NCBI RefSeq assembly: GCF_963583255.1
Contig: NC_084816.1
Coordinates: 15,611,100 to 15,675,099, forward strand
Direction of reading: 5' to 3'
Length of the DNA: 64,000 nucleotides
From: Pyrus communis
Taxonomy: Eukaryota; Streptophyta; Magnoliopsida; Rosales; Rosaceae
Each line of letters starts with the position of its first letter. Within the stretch, counting starts at the first letter, position 1. The notes beneath the pieces were generated by a model. It worked only from the letters and a program-made list of their open reading frames with translations. It had not been told where the DNA came from and made no database searches. Shown in pieces: positions 54,877 to 64,000 of the stretch. The translations under genes and the position numbers were made by a program.

Positions 54877-57432
54877 TGATGCGAGATTTATACGCACACA
54901 AATTAAACCCTCTTTTCGTCAAATTGTAGTATATGTATAAGTAGGGATCGTTCTGGACCGGGGATTAGGAGGGATTGTTAATCACTTGGATTTGACTCAA
55001 AAACGTAAAAACACAATGTAAAACACTATACTAGACTCAAAGAATACAAAACTAAACTTTAAAACACTAAGACAAACCAAAAGACTCAAAACAGCACAAA
55101 CATACTCAAATCTGCCTAAAAACCATTTTCTGGGCAGTTTTGAGTACAAACACAAATTTGGACAAAATTAAGTTATGACTTGACTCAAGACTCTTAAAAA
55201 CACAAACTAAATGTAATTCTAACTAATCTAACACTTTAAAATAAATGGGGGATTGGATTTGACGAATTTAAAACTAAAACAGAAACTTGGAATTAAAACA
55301 AATTGTAAATATGAAATTGATGAAATGGAATGAATGGATGATAGAATAGCTAAGGGGTTCATCTCCACACATGTTACACTTATATAATAAAAAGATTTCC
55401 AATTGCATTTCAATAAATTATGAAACTCATCACCCCGGGTCAATTAGGTCCGCTTAAATTAACCGTCAAGTTTTCCTTAAGTTAATGAATTGGATGGGTT
55501 AGCGCAACGCAATTCACTACATTCTCCAAAAGTCCTTTACGTGAACAGCACAATAAAGATACAATCAAAGATCATTAAGCATTATGAAAACTATAAGTGT
55601 TGACGAGGCATTCGTTACTATGATGAGCATGAAACTCGTGCCAAGAATTCATTTAACGCGATTGTTTATAAGCAACCTCCACTACTTGTGAATATAAGTT
55701 CATAACGATTAGGTGAAACTCACTTATATTCTAGCGTCATATTCATGCATGAAAATTAAGCGTGCACTCTCAATAAACATACATAAATAAGTTATCAATC
55801 AAACGGTTAAACAAATTGAATCCACAACTTATGAAACGCAATTAGAAGTAATCAAATCAAAATGCAAGCATAAACATTTATTTCGAATCCCCCCTAGCCA
55901 AGGGGGGTTTAGTACCTCATACGTACAAAATAAAGAGAATCAAAGAAACACCTAAACATTCCAACAACTCAAACTTGAATTGTATGATCGTTTAGGCACT
56001 CTTCTCTTCCATTCCTCATTCGTACAAAACAAAGAGTATTGAAATTAAACATTGAAATCAAAGAAACACCTAAACATTCCAACAACTCAAACTTGAATTG
56101 TATGAACGTTTAGGCCCTCTTATCTTCCTCTTCGTTGTAGCACAAGGTCTATGGATAGTTTGATGGTGTGAATGGTTTGGGGAGTGGTGGATGAATGGAA
56201 GAGGAGTGGTGGAAATGGAAGGATGGTGTTTGGATTGTAAGGGAGGGCACGGCCAAAGGGAAGTGTTTGGTGTCTACATTTCTGCAATGGATGAGTGATG
56301 TGTTGTGTATGAAAATGAGATGTGAATGCTTATTTATAGATGAAATGGGGGGAACATGACAGCTAGGAAAGCATGTGAAAGCTGGAATTGCATGTGTGTG
56401 CATGTGAAATCTGCCAAGATGCATGTGATTTGGCTGAATTGAAAAGAGAATGTGCACGGTTTTGAGAAGTTTGAATATGCATGTGAATTAAAGCTAGAGT
56501 GATGATGATGAATGCATGTGCTTTGACAGGAAATGAAGGACATAATGCACGGTTTTGAGAGGAATTGTGCTGAAAATGAATTAAAGGATGCATGTGGCTG
56601 CAAGGTGTGGTTAATGATGATGAATGCATGTGAATTATTTATGAAGGGAATGCATGTGCAAGGATGGAAATGGGATGCTGGAAAGTGGAGGGAGAGCCAC
56701 GGCAATGATGATTTCTGGTGGTGTATGTTTGAATGGTGCATGTGGGTGAATGTGTGGTTGAAATGTAAAGGGGGGAAGATGATGAATGCATGTGCACGGC
56801 ATGGGTATTTTCTGCAAATGCAATGATGAAATGGATGGGAATGCATGTGGATTAAAGGTTGGAATGACAATGAGTGCATGTGGAATGGCTGAAATGTAAA
56901 GGGGATGCACGGCATGGTTATGATGAATGCATGTGCAAAGTTGGTTGAATGATAAGTGGTGAATGATATGTGATAAGTGATATGTGATAAGTGATATGTG
57001 GTTGAGTGTATGATATGATAAGTGTATGATATGATAAGTGGTGAATGATATGTGATAAGTGATATGTGGTTGTGATATGTGGTGATGATAAATGGGAGTG
57101 TGGCTGAAATGAAGGAGTGGAATGTTGGAATGTTATGCACGGCTAAGGATAAAGGAAAGGTTTAAATGTCCTAAAACTAAAGGGAACAAGGTTCCAACAC
57201 TTTGGTCTTCAATTAGGTCTTCAATTTCGTCCAACACTTTTGGCTCCAAGCATAAGCTATCCATCCTTAGCCCAAAAGTGCTCCAAAAGTCTCCAAAATG
57301 CATCTTTTTGCTCCTTTAGCCCTTTGGACCTACAAACACACGAAAATAGCTTAAAGTACTAAAATAACTAAAGAAACATAACGTAAATGCACGAGAACAA
57401 GCCATTTAAGTCGCATGAATATGCTCCTATCA
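54877..57432 (-). repeat. LARD-2 right LTR
   Basis: It is 2556 bp, 14 bp shorter than the left LTR. The difference is one 14-bp GATAAGTGATATGT unit, plus compensating single-base changes. Confidence 0.93.
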
Positions 57433-57437
57433 AATGG

Positions 57438-58245
57438 TAAGGAATTGGTCCTAGGAGGTGGTGTCATTAATTCTAGGGAAAATACTTACTACTTCAGGGA
57501 TTTCTACTGACTATAAGTATAACAACTCATACACATGTGCCTATGCTTGTCGAAATGACGAGTACAGCACCACAAGAATTTTTGGAAACTAGTATTGGTT
57601 GGCATGTCCAAAGGTCGGAAAAAGGAATTTGCTAATAATCTACTTTAGAATGGACTTAAACGGGAGTCGATCTTCCTGCTGAAGATTCAGAATGATCGCT
57701 AGTGTATTTGAAAAGATTAGAACTATTGGGGACCAAAAATGACTATCCCCCATATGTTCTCTCATCGAGTGCTACTCCTTTAGCACCACATTGTCATTCG
57801 GGACATTTCTGGAAATTTCGACGAAAACTACAACTCCATAGGAATTCTAATCGATGGTATACTTACGAATGCTAACAAGGAATCAGAACTATTCTTGGTT
57901 TCCTATCTCAGAAGGTTTGATAATGATGACGAGATAAAAATAGTGCAAAATATAAGTAAAGTCTTCGGTGGTACATAATTACCAGTACAATAGCCTTGCT
58001 TCAAGGCCACAAACCCATCTCCGAATCAGGATTTTTCCTCAGCAGGCGATGTCTTCATTTAGTGTCTAAAGGTGTCTGCCAAAACAATGTTCTAGAATGT
58101 TGATAAGTCGTCTAAGTCACCCAAAACTTAAGAAAAGCGAACACAATTTTCATGCTCGACTACTTGGCAAGATTCAAAAATTAGGCTCAAAGATCGAGAA
58201 TGCGTACATCACGTCTGTAATGAATGCAATACTGCCCAAACTTAT
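57438..58245 (-). other. Gypsy interior, leader/gag side, unreadable
   Basis: This is the 5' part of the gypsy element in its own sense, between the primer-binding site and the LARD-2 insertion. No gag motif is readable; stops occur in all frames. Confidence 0.4.
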
Positions 58246-58257
58246 GCTCTGATACCA
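58246..58257 (-). other. Gypsy primer-binding site (tRNA-iMet)
   Basis: TGGTATCAGAGC on the minus strand, 3 bp from the right LTR. Confidence 0.85.
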
Positions 58258-58260
58258 AAC

Positions 58261-60971
58261 TAACACACCCCGACCTGGAATGTCCACTTGGACTCCGAAT
58301 CGAGATGTATTGGCCGACACTCGGAGGGTGACGAAGCCATAAAGTGTAGTGATGTGGAAAATATGAATAATTTTAAAGCTAAAAGAGCCTAGATATAAGA
58401 GTGTGCTTGTGAGCAAGACTGAACCCATTTCAGACGTAATGTCAGAGCATAAGTAAAGTACAGTAGAGTAGGATGAGAATTATACTATTAAAGGTACTCT
58501 CCAATAATAAGATTTGCCAAGAATCCTCGCCTATACAAAAGTTCAGCTGCTACAACCTGGAGGGGCGAAAAACAAGGGTGAGTGAGCCTAAAAATAAACT
58601 TTTATAAAAACCTTTTTGAAAACATTGTAACCCCTCGTCGTAAAACAAGTATAGTTTCCAAAATATACATACTACGTATAGTATAAAAATACTTACCGTA
58701 GCTTGCAACACCTCAAGGATTCAATATGTCACAAAATTAGTAAATAGGCATATAACTTCTAGTAATCACAATATCTCGCAAAAATAAATATATCACATCG
58801 AGTGCTCATTGTCACATGTTGACGCACGAGTTCATGCAGAGCTATTCTGACATGAACATGACTAGCTGTAACAATAATAGACGCTCTAGTACTACAATCA
58901 CGAGAAGATTGGCGCTACGTGCAGCACATAAGAGTCCTAATTGCCTATAGCAATCTAGGACAGGACTGGCACCTACAATGGATCCAAAGTGAGCGTACGG
59001 TGCGATGTGCACATACACATGAAAAATTGGCCCTGGCCTGGGCAAGTACTAAGGCCAGTGCAGCAACGATGAACAGATAACATAAATATAGTCATGCCAC
59101 AATGATTCGATAATTCTAATCAACATAACTTTATTCACGTCCATAAATATAATTAAAGCATCAATAATAATACGCATACCTGTGTATCCCGTAGGATGTA
59201 GCATAACGTCATAATTTCTATCAATGCGCTAACACTTATAAACGTCACACTAATCTAGGCGTATTGTAGAAACTTTTTTGGAAATGTATAAATGGAAACT
59301 AACAAATATGTGTATACTATATAAAAGAAAAGACCCACTCACAGATCATGTCGTCAGGTTGAAGCCGTTCGAACTAAGAAAGCTAGAATCATTGATAATA
59401 ATCACACCAAGCATAATATTAGGACCCATTAGTAAAACTCCACTAAAACAAATAAATTTAGGAAAACGAACTGCGAATTTGGAATCAAGGTGTCAAAATA
59501 CGCTAAGGAAGGTTTCCGGCAAAATTTACAAAATGTCAATGGAAAAGTCAACGATCAACCCTAAAAGTTAATCAAGACACCCCGACGGTCAACTATGTTA
59601 AAACTTTGAAATTTCACTAAATAGATGTCAAAAACAGACTCAAGACGTCGAAATTAGCCTAGGAGGGTTTCCGAAAAATTTTCGAAAAAGTCAACACCAG
59701 AATTTTCCAAGAATATTCTAGAGAATATTATGAGCCTTTTTCAAAATTGGGTCGAGCTGGAATAGTGGCCCAAAGGTTTAGACCAGGTTTGGATCAGGTT
59801 TTGGGCCGGATTTGGGCTTAAGGCTTTCTTTTTTTCCTCTCTCTTCTTCTTCTCTGGCGGGTCATGGATTCTGGGTAAAAATTTGATCGAGAAATGTTTC
59901 CGGCTCTACTAGCTTCGAAACTCAACCAAAACTAGCAATCTAATATACCAATTTGAAGCTCGAAAGGAGAGGAAGAGAAATATACCAACATGGGGTCCTA
60001 GTGTGGTAGGAATTGGCCAAAAAAACAGGTTGAAGCCGTCTGATCTCTCGCCGAAAAACCAGGTTACTTCCCCCATGTCGTTTCTGCACCAAAACTCCTA
60101 CCAAAACCTTAGAAAAAGCTAGAAATATAAACCAAAACGTGATCCACTAAGTTTTAGGCTGTTTTTGAGACTCACCGTCGATAGAAAAATTCCAACCCGA
60201 AATACTGAGCTCGGGTTTCTTGGAATGGTTCTAAATCAGAGCTTCGCTCTTTTCCTTGTTTTAAAATCATGGAGAAGGACGAGGTGGTGTCGTTGATTGT
60301 GTTTGGGTGTCAACGAGGTTCGGCCAGAGAGTGACGACTAGTGATGGGGTGCAGTGCATAGCTATACTGAGAACTTGTTGAAGCACGTTGGTTGTATGGG
60401 CTGGGGACAATGCTAGTGGTGTGGTGCGACAAAGGTGATGGAGCTCGCCGAAGCGGCAAGCTATTTGTGTGGTGGTGGTGTCGCAATGGTTTCCGAAGAA
60501 TGAAGGTGAGTGAGAGATTGAGTGACAGAGAGAGAGAGAGAGCTGAGAAAGAGAGAAAGAGAAAAGTGAGGTAAGGTGGCAGTCATTGGGTAGAAGAGTG
60601 AAATGAGGAAGGTTTGAAAAATGAGAGAGAGTGTGTGTCCCAAGAGATAAGAAGACACGAGAGAGGTAAAGGAATGGGGCATGGGCCCCATATGTCTCGC
60701 AAAACAAGCCATAAAATATCTCCCAATTGAAATTACCGAATCGCCCTTCACATTCGTAAGTCCGTAAAATCTTTATCGTAGCTCCAAATTCGATTCCGCT
60801 TAGCCGACGCATTCATACTATCAAGTACTACAAGGATACTCTAAAAGAATATTTCGTACATCTCACTATATGCTGGTCCATAAAGGTCAACACCCTAACC
60901 TCTAAGGGCATTTTTGTCAATTAGCACATTTAAAATTAATAAAGTCGTAAAAGCTGGGACGGGTTGTCACA
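58261..60971 (-). repeat. Gypsy right LTR (5' LTR in element sense)
   Basis: It is about 2711 bp. On the minus strand it starts TGTGACAACCCGTCCC. A GA-rich microsatellite near 60520-60560 corresponds to 44339-44375 in the other LTR. Confidence 0.85.
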
Positions 60972-60976
60972 AACAG

Positions 60977-61336
60977 TGCCTATTTTAATGTTGAAATAAT
61001 GATTTTAACTTTAATTTGGACAATTTTTTTGAATTTGTGTCATGTTATTTGAGTTAAATAATACAATCATCCATCATTAAGAACAAATTAAGTATAATAA
61101 GAAAAAAATTAAGTATAATATTACAATTCAAAAGAAAACTGTTGAAAAACTTTTATTTTTTTCAATTTTATAAACAATGCTTATTTTAATTTTGAAACAA
61201 TGGTTTTAACTTTAGTTCGAACAAAGTTTTTGAGTTTGTGTCATATCATCTATGTTAAATAATACAACCATTCTTCATTTAGAACTAAGTAATAATATTG
61301 CACTAAAAAAATTAAGAAAACCTTTTTTTAGTTTTA
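60977..61336 (+). repeat. ~190-bp tandem repeat, right of the gypsy element
   Basis: Two units share TTTTATAAACAATGC, GTTAAATAATACAA and TTTTAACTTTA. Together with 41993-42107 they form the ancestral array that the gypsy element entered. Confidence 0.65.
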
Positions 61337-61874
61337 TAAGACCAACTCCAACCCTTGGAGTAAGTCCTATAATTTCCCTTCTATTCCCCCCCCTCCCCCC
61401 GAAATTCCATTCCAACCCTAGTTCTAATTGAAGTTAGAAGCTAAAACAGGAGAAAAAAAATGTCAGATTCAGGCCAGGAAATAGCCCAAAGAAACGTGTG
61501 GGGCCTAGTAGTGAGAGTGGAAATGGGCGCTTGAACGCCAGATGCAGAGGACGGACGCGCGCATGTTAGCGACGCGCCAAGGTTAGCTAACGGCATGGCC
61601 CCACCCACGTGGGCATGTCAGCCACTTGTGTCCACAGTTAATAAGCTATAACGGCTGCTTTTTTTATCGAATGGTCAACTGGGTCGTTGGTTGATCCAAT
61701 GGCCTACATTCAATCTTTTTTTTAGTTTTATAATTATATATTTATTGAATCCAACGGCCGAGATCAAATATTATCAAATCTAACAGTAAAAGAAAAGAGC
61801 TAACAACCCAAATTTAAATTCAAAAGCTAAAATAATTAAAAAAATTATTTAACTCAAAATTCACTCAAAAACTC

Positions 61875-61881
61875 TATAAAT
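61875..61881 (+). promoter_or_regulatory. TATA box of PIF/Harbinger ORF1
   Basis: TATAAAT, 106 bp before the ATG at 61981. Confidence 0.55.
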
Positions 61882-61980
61882 ACCTATGTATTTGTTCAAA
61901 CATCCACACAAAATTCACTTCTCCTACAATTCATCCAATTTTTCTTTCTTCCATTTCTTCCCATTTCCAAAATTTTCAAG

Positions 61981-62148
61981 ATGGCAAAAGATCATATTAG
62001 AGCTTGTAATTGGACCTTTGCGAAAGATGTTGCTTTATGCTTGGCATGAGTTTCTATTAGCGAAGATGGTGCCGTTTGCACGAATCAAAATAAAAAGGTT
62101 TTGTGGGGTAAAATCGTTGATAAGTTCAATGAAAACCTTTCAAGATGA
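61981..62148 (+). pseudogene. PIF/Harbinger ORF1 (Myb/trihelix-like DNA-binding protein) remnant
   Basis: From ATG 61981 the frame reads MAKDHIRACNWTFAKDVALCLA, then a TGA at 62047-62049 where family members have Trp, then VSISEDGAVCTNQNKK and VLWGKIVDKFNENLSR before a second stop at 62146. The N-W-T-F...L...W...W-G-K-I pattern is that of the Myb/SANT-like domain of plant PIF ORF1 proteins, which bind the element ends and assist the transposase. The usual C-terminal part is missing or unreadable. Loss of Trp and the two stops make it non-functional. Confidence 0.7.
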
Positions 62149-62613
62149 TAATTCATCTCAAGGTTGTATCCCAAGTCCACCACCAAGTCAAGATGGTGGA
62201 TATCATTATTAAGTTTATGTAGTTTATTAATTATCGATTGTATTAAGTTTATGTGGTTTATTTATTGTCATTTGTATTAAGTTTATGTAGTTTATTAATT
62301 GTTGTTTGCATTAAGTTTATGACTTATTAATTACCGTGTGTATTAAATTTATGGCTTATTAATTATTGTTTCTATTATTCTAGATGCCTTCAATAATTTT
62401 TGTACATATTATTGCAGACTTTGATGTACAATAGATGCCTTCAATAATTCCAACAGCCTTCAATAATTTTTTTACAACGTACTTGACAAAAGACTTGTCA
62501 CAAGAAGACACTTCAATTGATTATAGAAAATACCAACATAGTACACTTAAAATTATTACAAAAAATAACAACATAGCACACTTAAATTTGATACAAGAAC
62601 ACATTATCCATCA

Positions 62614-63949
62614 TCAACGTTCTCCTTCTTGGCGCCATATATGCTTAACCAAATCCTTGCAGAGTGTGTCATGACCTTGAGGAGCTTGAATTCTATTTAA
62701 ACGTTTCATATACTCACTCAGTGTGACCCTATCCTGTCGGGTCTCGTATGTGGTTGTAGCGAAATATTCAACATCTCCTACCATAGCTCTCACATATGTT
62801 GGTTGGTCATCATCCACATCTTCATTAGAATCTTCTTCAATTTCTACGTACTCATCTTCCAAAATCATGTTGTGCAAAATTATGCATGTCATCATGATTG
62901 AATGGAGGTCTTCCACATTCCATAATCATGCAGCCCCTCTAACAATTGCCTATCGAGCTTGTAGGATCCTGAACGCTCTCTCCACATCTTTCCTGTAGGA
63001 CTCTTATTTCTACGAAAATAATTTCTTCTTCGCACTATCTGGATGAGAATAATTTTTCACAAAGGTATACCAACTAAGACAAATACCATCAGTTAAGTAG
63101 TAACCTAGCTCATGCCTATTACCATTTACCTTGTACCTCCATTTCAATGCCCATCCATTAACAACATCATTGAATAGACCAAAGAACATTGATATCGTTG
63201 TTTGATCCAGTAGTGCTGAAGAATGCATGTCAAATCCATGTGTCGTAAGACGCCACAGCCACGAGCACGATGGTTGGCTTGTTGTGATGGCCTTTGAATT
63301 GAACAGCCCAAACAGTAGGACAATTCTTCCACTCCCAATGCATACAATCGAGGCTTCTTATCATAACAGGGAAGCCTCTTTTGTCTGCCTTGCATAAAAG
63401 CCTCTTCAAGTCTTCATAATTTGGCTTGCAGAGGTATATGGCTTTATATATTGCTTCAATTGCCTTACAGAAGCGCTTGAGGTTCTTAATACTAGTACTC
63501 TTTGCAAGTCGACAACATTCGTCAATTGAGTTTACAGAGCACCCATTAGCTAGCATTTGAAATGCAGATGTGAGTTTTTGATGAGGTGATAAACTTTGTC
63601 GGCCTACAGCATCTATCTTCCTTGCAAAGTAGTGGTTATGATCATTCAAGATGCTTTCAAAAAACTCTATCCTCATCCGATACCGCCTCTGAAAATCATA
63701 AGGAGGATATCTCGGACGTTCGATGAAATAATCTTTCATCATCCGATCATGACATTCTTCTTTATCACACTTCACAAATGAACACCCCGTGACAAAACTA
63801 CGATAGCAAGATTCGGCATGGTGCTCATGTTGCATAAGCAAGTTTGCAAATTTGACTTCTTCGTTGTTCATTTCTACATCCACAGTTGCAAGGCTTGCTT
63901 GGTATTGTGCCATCTGCATTGCCAAGCTACGCTTTCTTCTAGCACCCAT
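62614..63949 (-). pseudogene. PIF/Harbinger transposase, disrupted
   Basis: The reading frame starts at 63949 (MGARRKRSLAMQMAQY) and runs 239 codons through YFIERPRYPPYDFQRRYRMR and the first catalytic Asp in SLDCMHWEWKNCPTVW. It ends at TGA (63230-63232), where a Trp is expected in the WI-W-HAFF segment. The second Asp (NNDINVL) follows directly. A 1-bp frameshift near 63170 leads to GYYLTDGICLSWYTFVK. After a further stop and frameshift near 63010, KDVERAFRILQAR carries the catalytic Glu. The C-terminal part TCIILHNMILEDE follows and ends at 62614. All three DDE residues are thus visible, but four or more lesions separate them, so the enzyme is inactive. Such transposases cut and paste elements at TTA sites together with the ORF1 protein. 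Confidence 0.9.
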
Positions 63950-64000
63950 TGATGAGATATTGATTTTGAGGAAACAAAAACACTTTGAAAGTTGGATTAT

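Larger units (their letters stand above)
48197..57432 (-). mobile_element. LARD-2: second copy of the non-autonomous LTR element, nested in the gypsy element
   Basis: It is 9236 bp, with LTRs of 2570 and 2556 bp starting TGATGCG and ending CTATCA, like LARD-1. The tRNA-Asp primer-binding site, polypurine tract, internal T and C tracts and the antisense ORF are all in the same order as in LARD-1. Flanking 5-mers are ACTGG (48192-48196) and AATGG (57433-57437), a target duplication with one mismatch. LTRs differ from those of LARD-1 mainly in the middle: a GCATGTG-rich block replaces the 22-bp minisatellite. Its own two LTRs are close but not identical, so it is older than LARD-1. Confidence 0.9.
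42108..60971 (-). mobile_element. Ty3-gypsy element on the minus strand, split by LARD-2
   Basis: Two long direct repeats (42108-44781 and 58261-60971) bound the element. A tRNA-iMet primer-binding site lies beside the right one, and a TTTTGGGGACGAAATTT polypurine tract beside the left one, both read on the minus strand. Near-perfect 5-bp target duplications AACAA (42103-42107) and AACAG (60972-60976) flank it. Integrase and reverse transcriptase remnants lie between the LTRs on the minus strand. Without LARD-2 (48197-57432 plus its target duplication) the element is about 9.6 kb. LTR ends and polypurine tract resemble the Tekay/Del chromovirus type. The LTRs differ substantially, so it is older than LARD-2. 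Confidence 0.85.
61340..64000. mobile_element. PIF/Harbinger transposon, left end and coding part
   Basis: The left end is G-ACCAACTCCAACCCTTGGAG preceded by TAA, as expected for PIF/Harbinger terminal repeats and their 3-bp TAA/TTA target site. Inside are a plus-strand ORF1 (Myb/trihelix-like) remnant and a minus-strand transposase, converging on each other. Both carry stops, so the element is non-autonomous now. The right end and its inverted repeat lie beyond the window. Confidence 0.75.

Overview
This window is nuclear plant DNA, almost certainly from a dicot. The evidence is plant-type LTR retrotransposons primed by initiator-Met and Asp tRNAs, two Cassandra LTRs carrying a 5S rRNA-like domain, PIF/Harbinger, Mutator-like and CACTA-like DNA transposons, a plant nucleolar GTPase pseudogene, and a gene family resembling the prolamin-like (ECA1/DD11) secreted proteins of plant reproductive tissue. 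The overall texture suggests a woody rosid, perhaps the apple tribe, but that is only a guess. There is no operon-like organisation.

Layout. 1-2377: two CACTA-like non-autonomous copies, the first split by a Cassandra solo LTR (53-336), then a remnant of an older retroelement. 2378-10815: a complete, very young, non-autonomous LTR retrotransposon (LARD-1) lying on the minus strand, with 2213-bp LTRs. It contains a 225-codon plus-strand ORF, antisense to the element. 10816-11270: interrupted older repeats. 11270-39170: a tandem array of about ten 1.7-kb units, each built around a ~116-residue secreted cysteine protein. Copies 3, 5 and 10 look functional; copies 1, 2, 4, 6, 7, 8 and 9 carry independent lesions. 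The array is interrupted by a Mutator-like element holding a second Cassandra solo LTR (16180-17563), a 9.7-kb Angela/BARE-like Ty1-copia element (23563-33269), and a Ty3-gypsy fragment that replaces part of unit 8 (34624-36146). 39193-40861: an intronless NOG1 nucleolar GTPase pseudogene on the minus strand. 41745-41990: a fold-back element. 42108-60971: an old Ty3-gypsy element on the minus strand with 2.7-kb LTRs, into which a second LARD copy (48197-57432) has inserted. 61340-64000: the left part of a PIF/Harbinger transposon with convergent, decayed ORF1 and transposase genes; its right end is outside the window.

How the parts relate. The only host genes are the secreted-protein array and the NOG1 pseudogene; everything else is mobile DNA. 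Relative ages can be read from nesting and LTR similarity: the gypsy element and copia element are old, LARD-2 inserted into the gypsy element, and LARD-1 is the youngest. Target-site duplications identified by reading: GATAC and TATCC (Cassandra), TTGGC (LARD-1), AAGTT (copia), TAGAAATAA (Mutator-like), AACAA/AACAG (gypsy), ACTGG/AATGG (LARD-2).

The two most interesting items are the LARD antisense ORF, which combines an EAR-like LxLxL motif, a four-leucine zipper and its own upstream promoter-like region, and the secreted-protein family, whose four-cysteine pattern looks like the six-cysteine prolamin-like fold with one disulfide pair removed.
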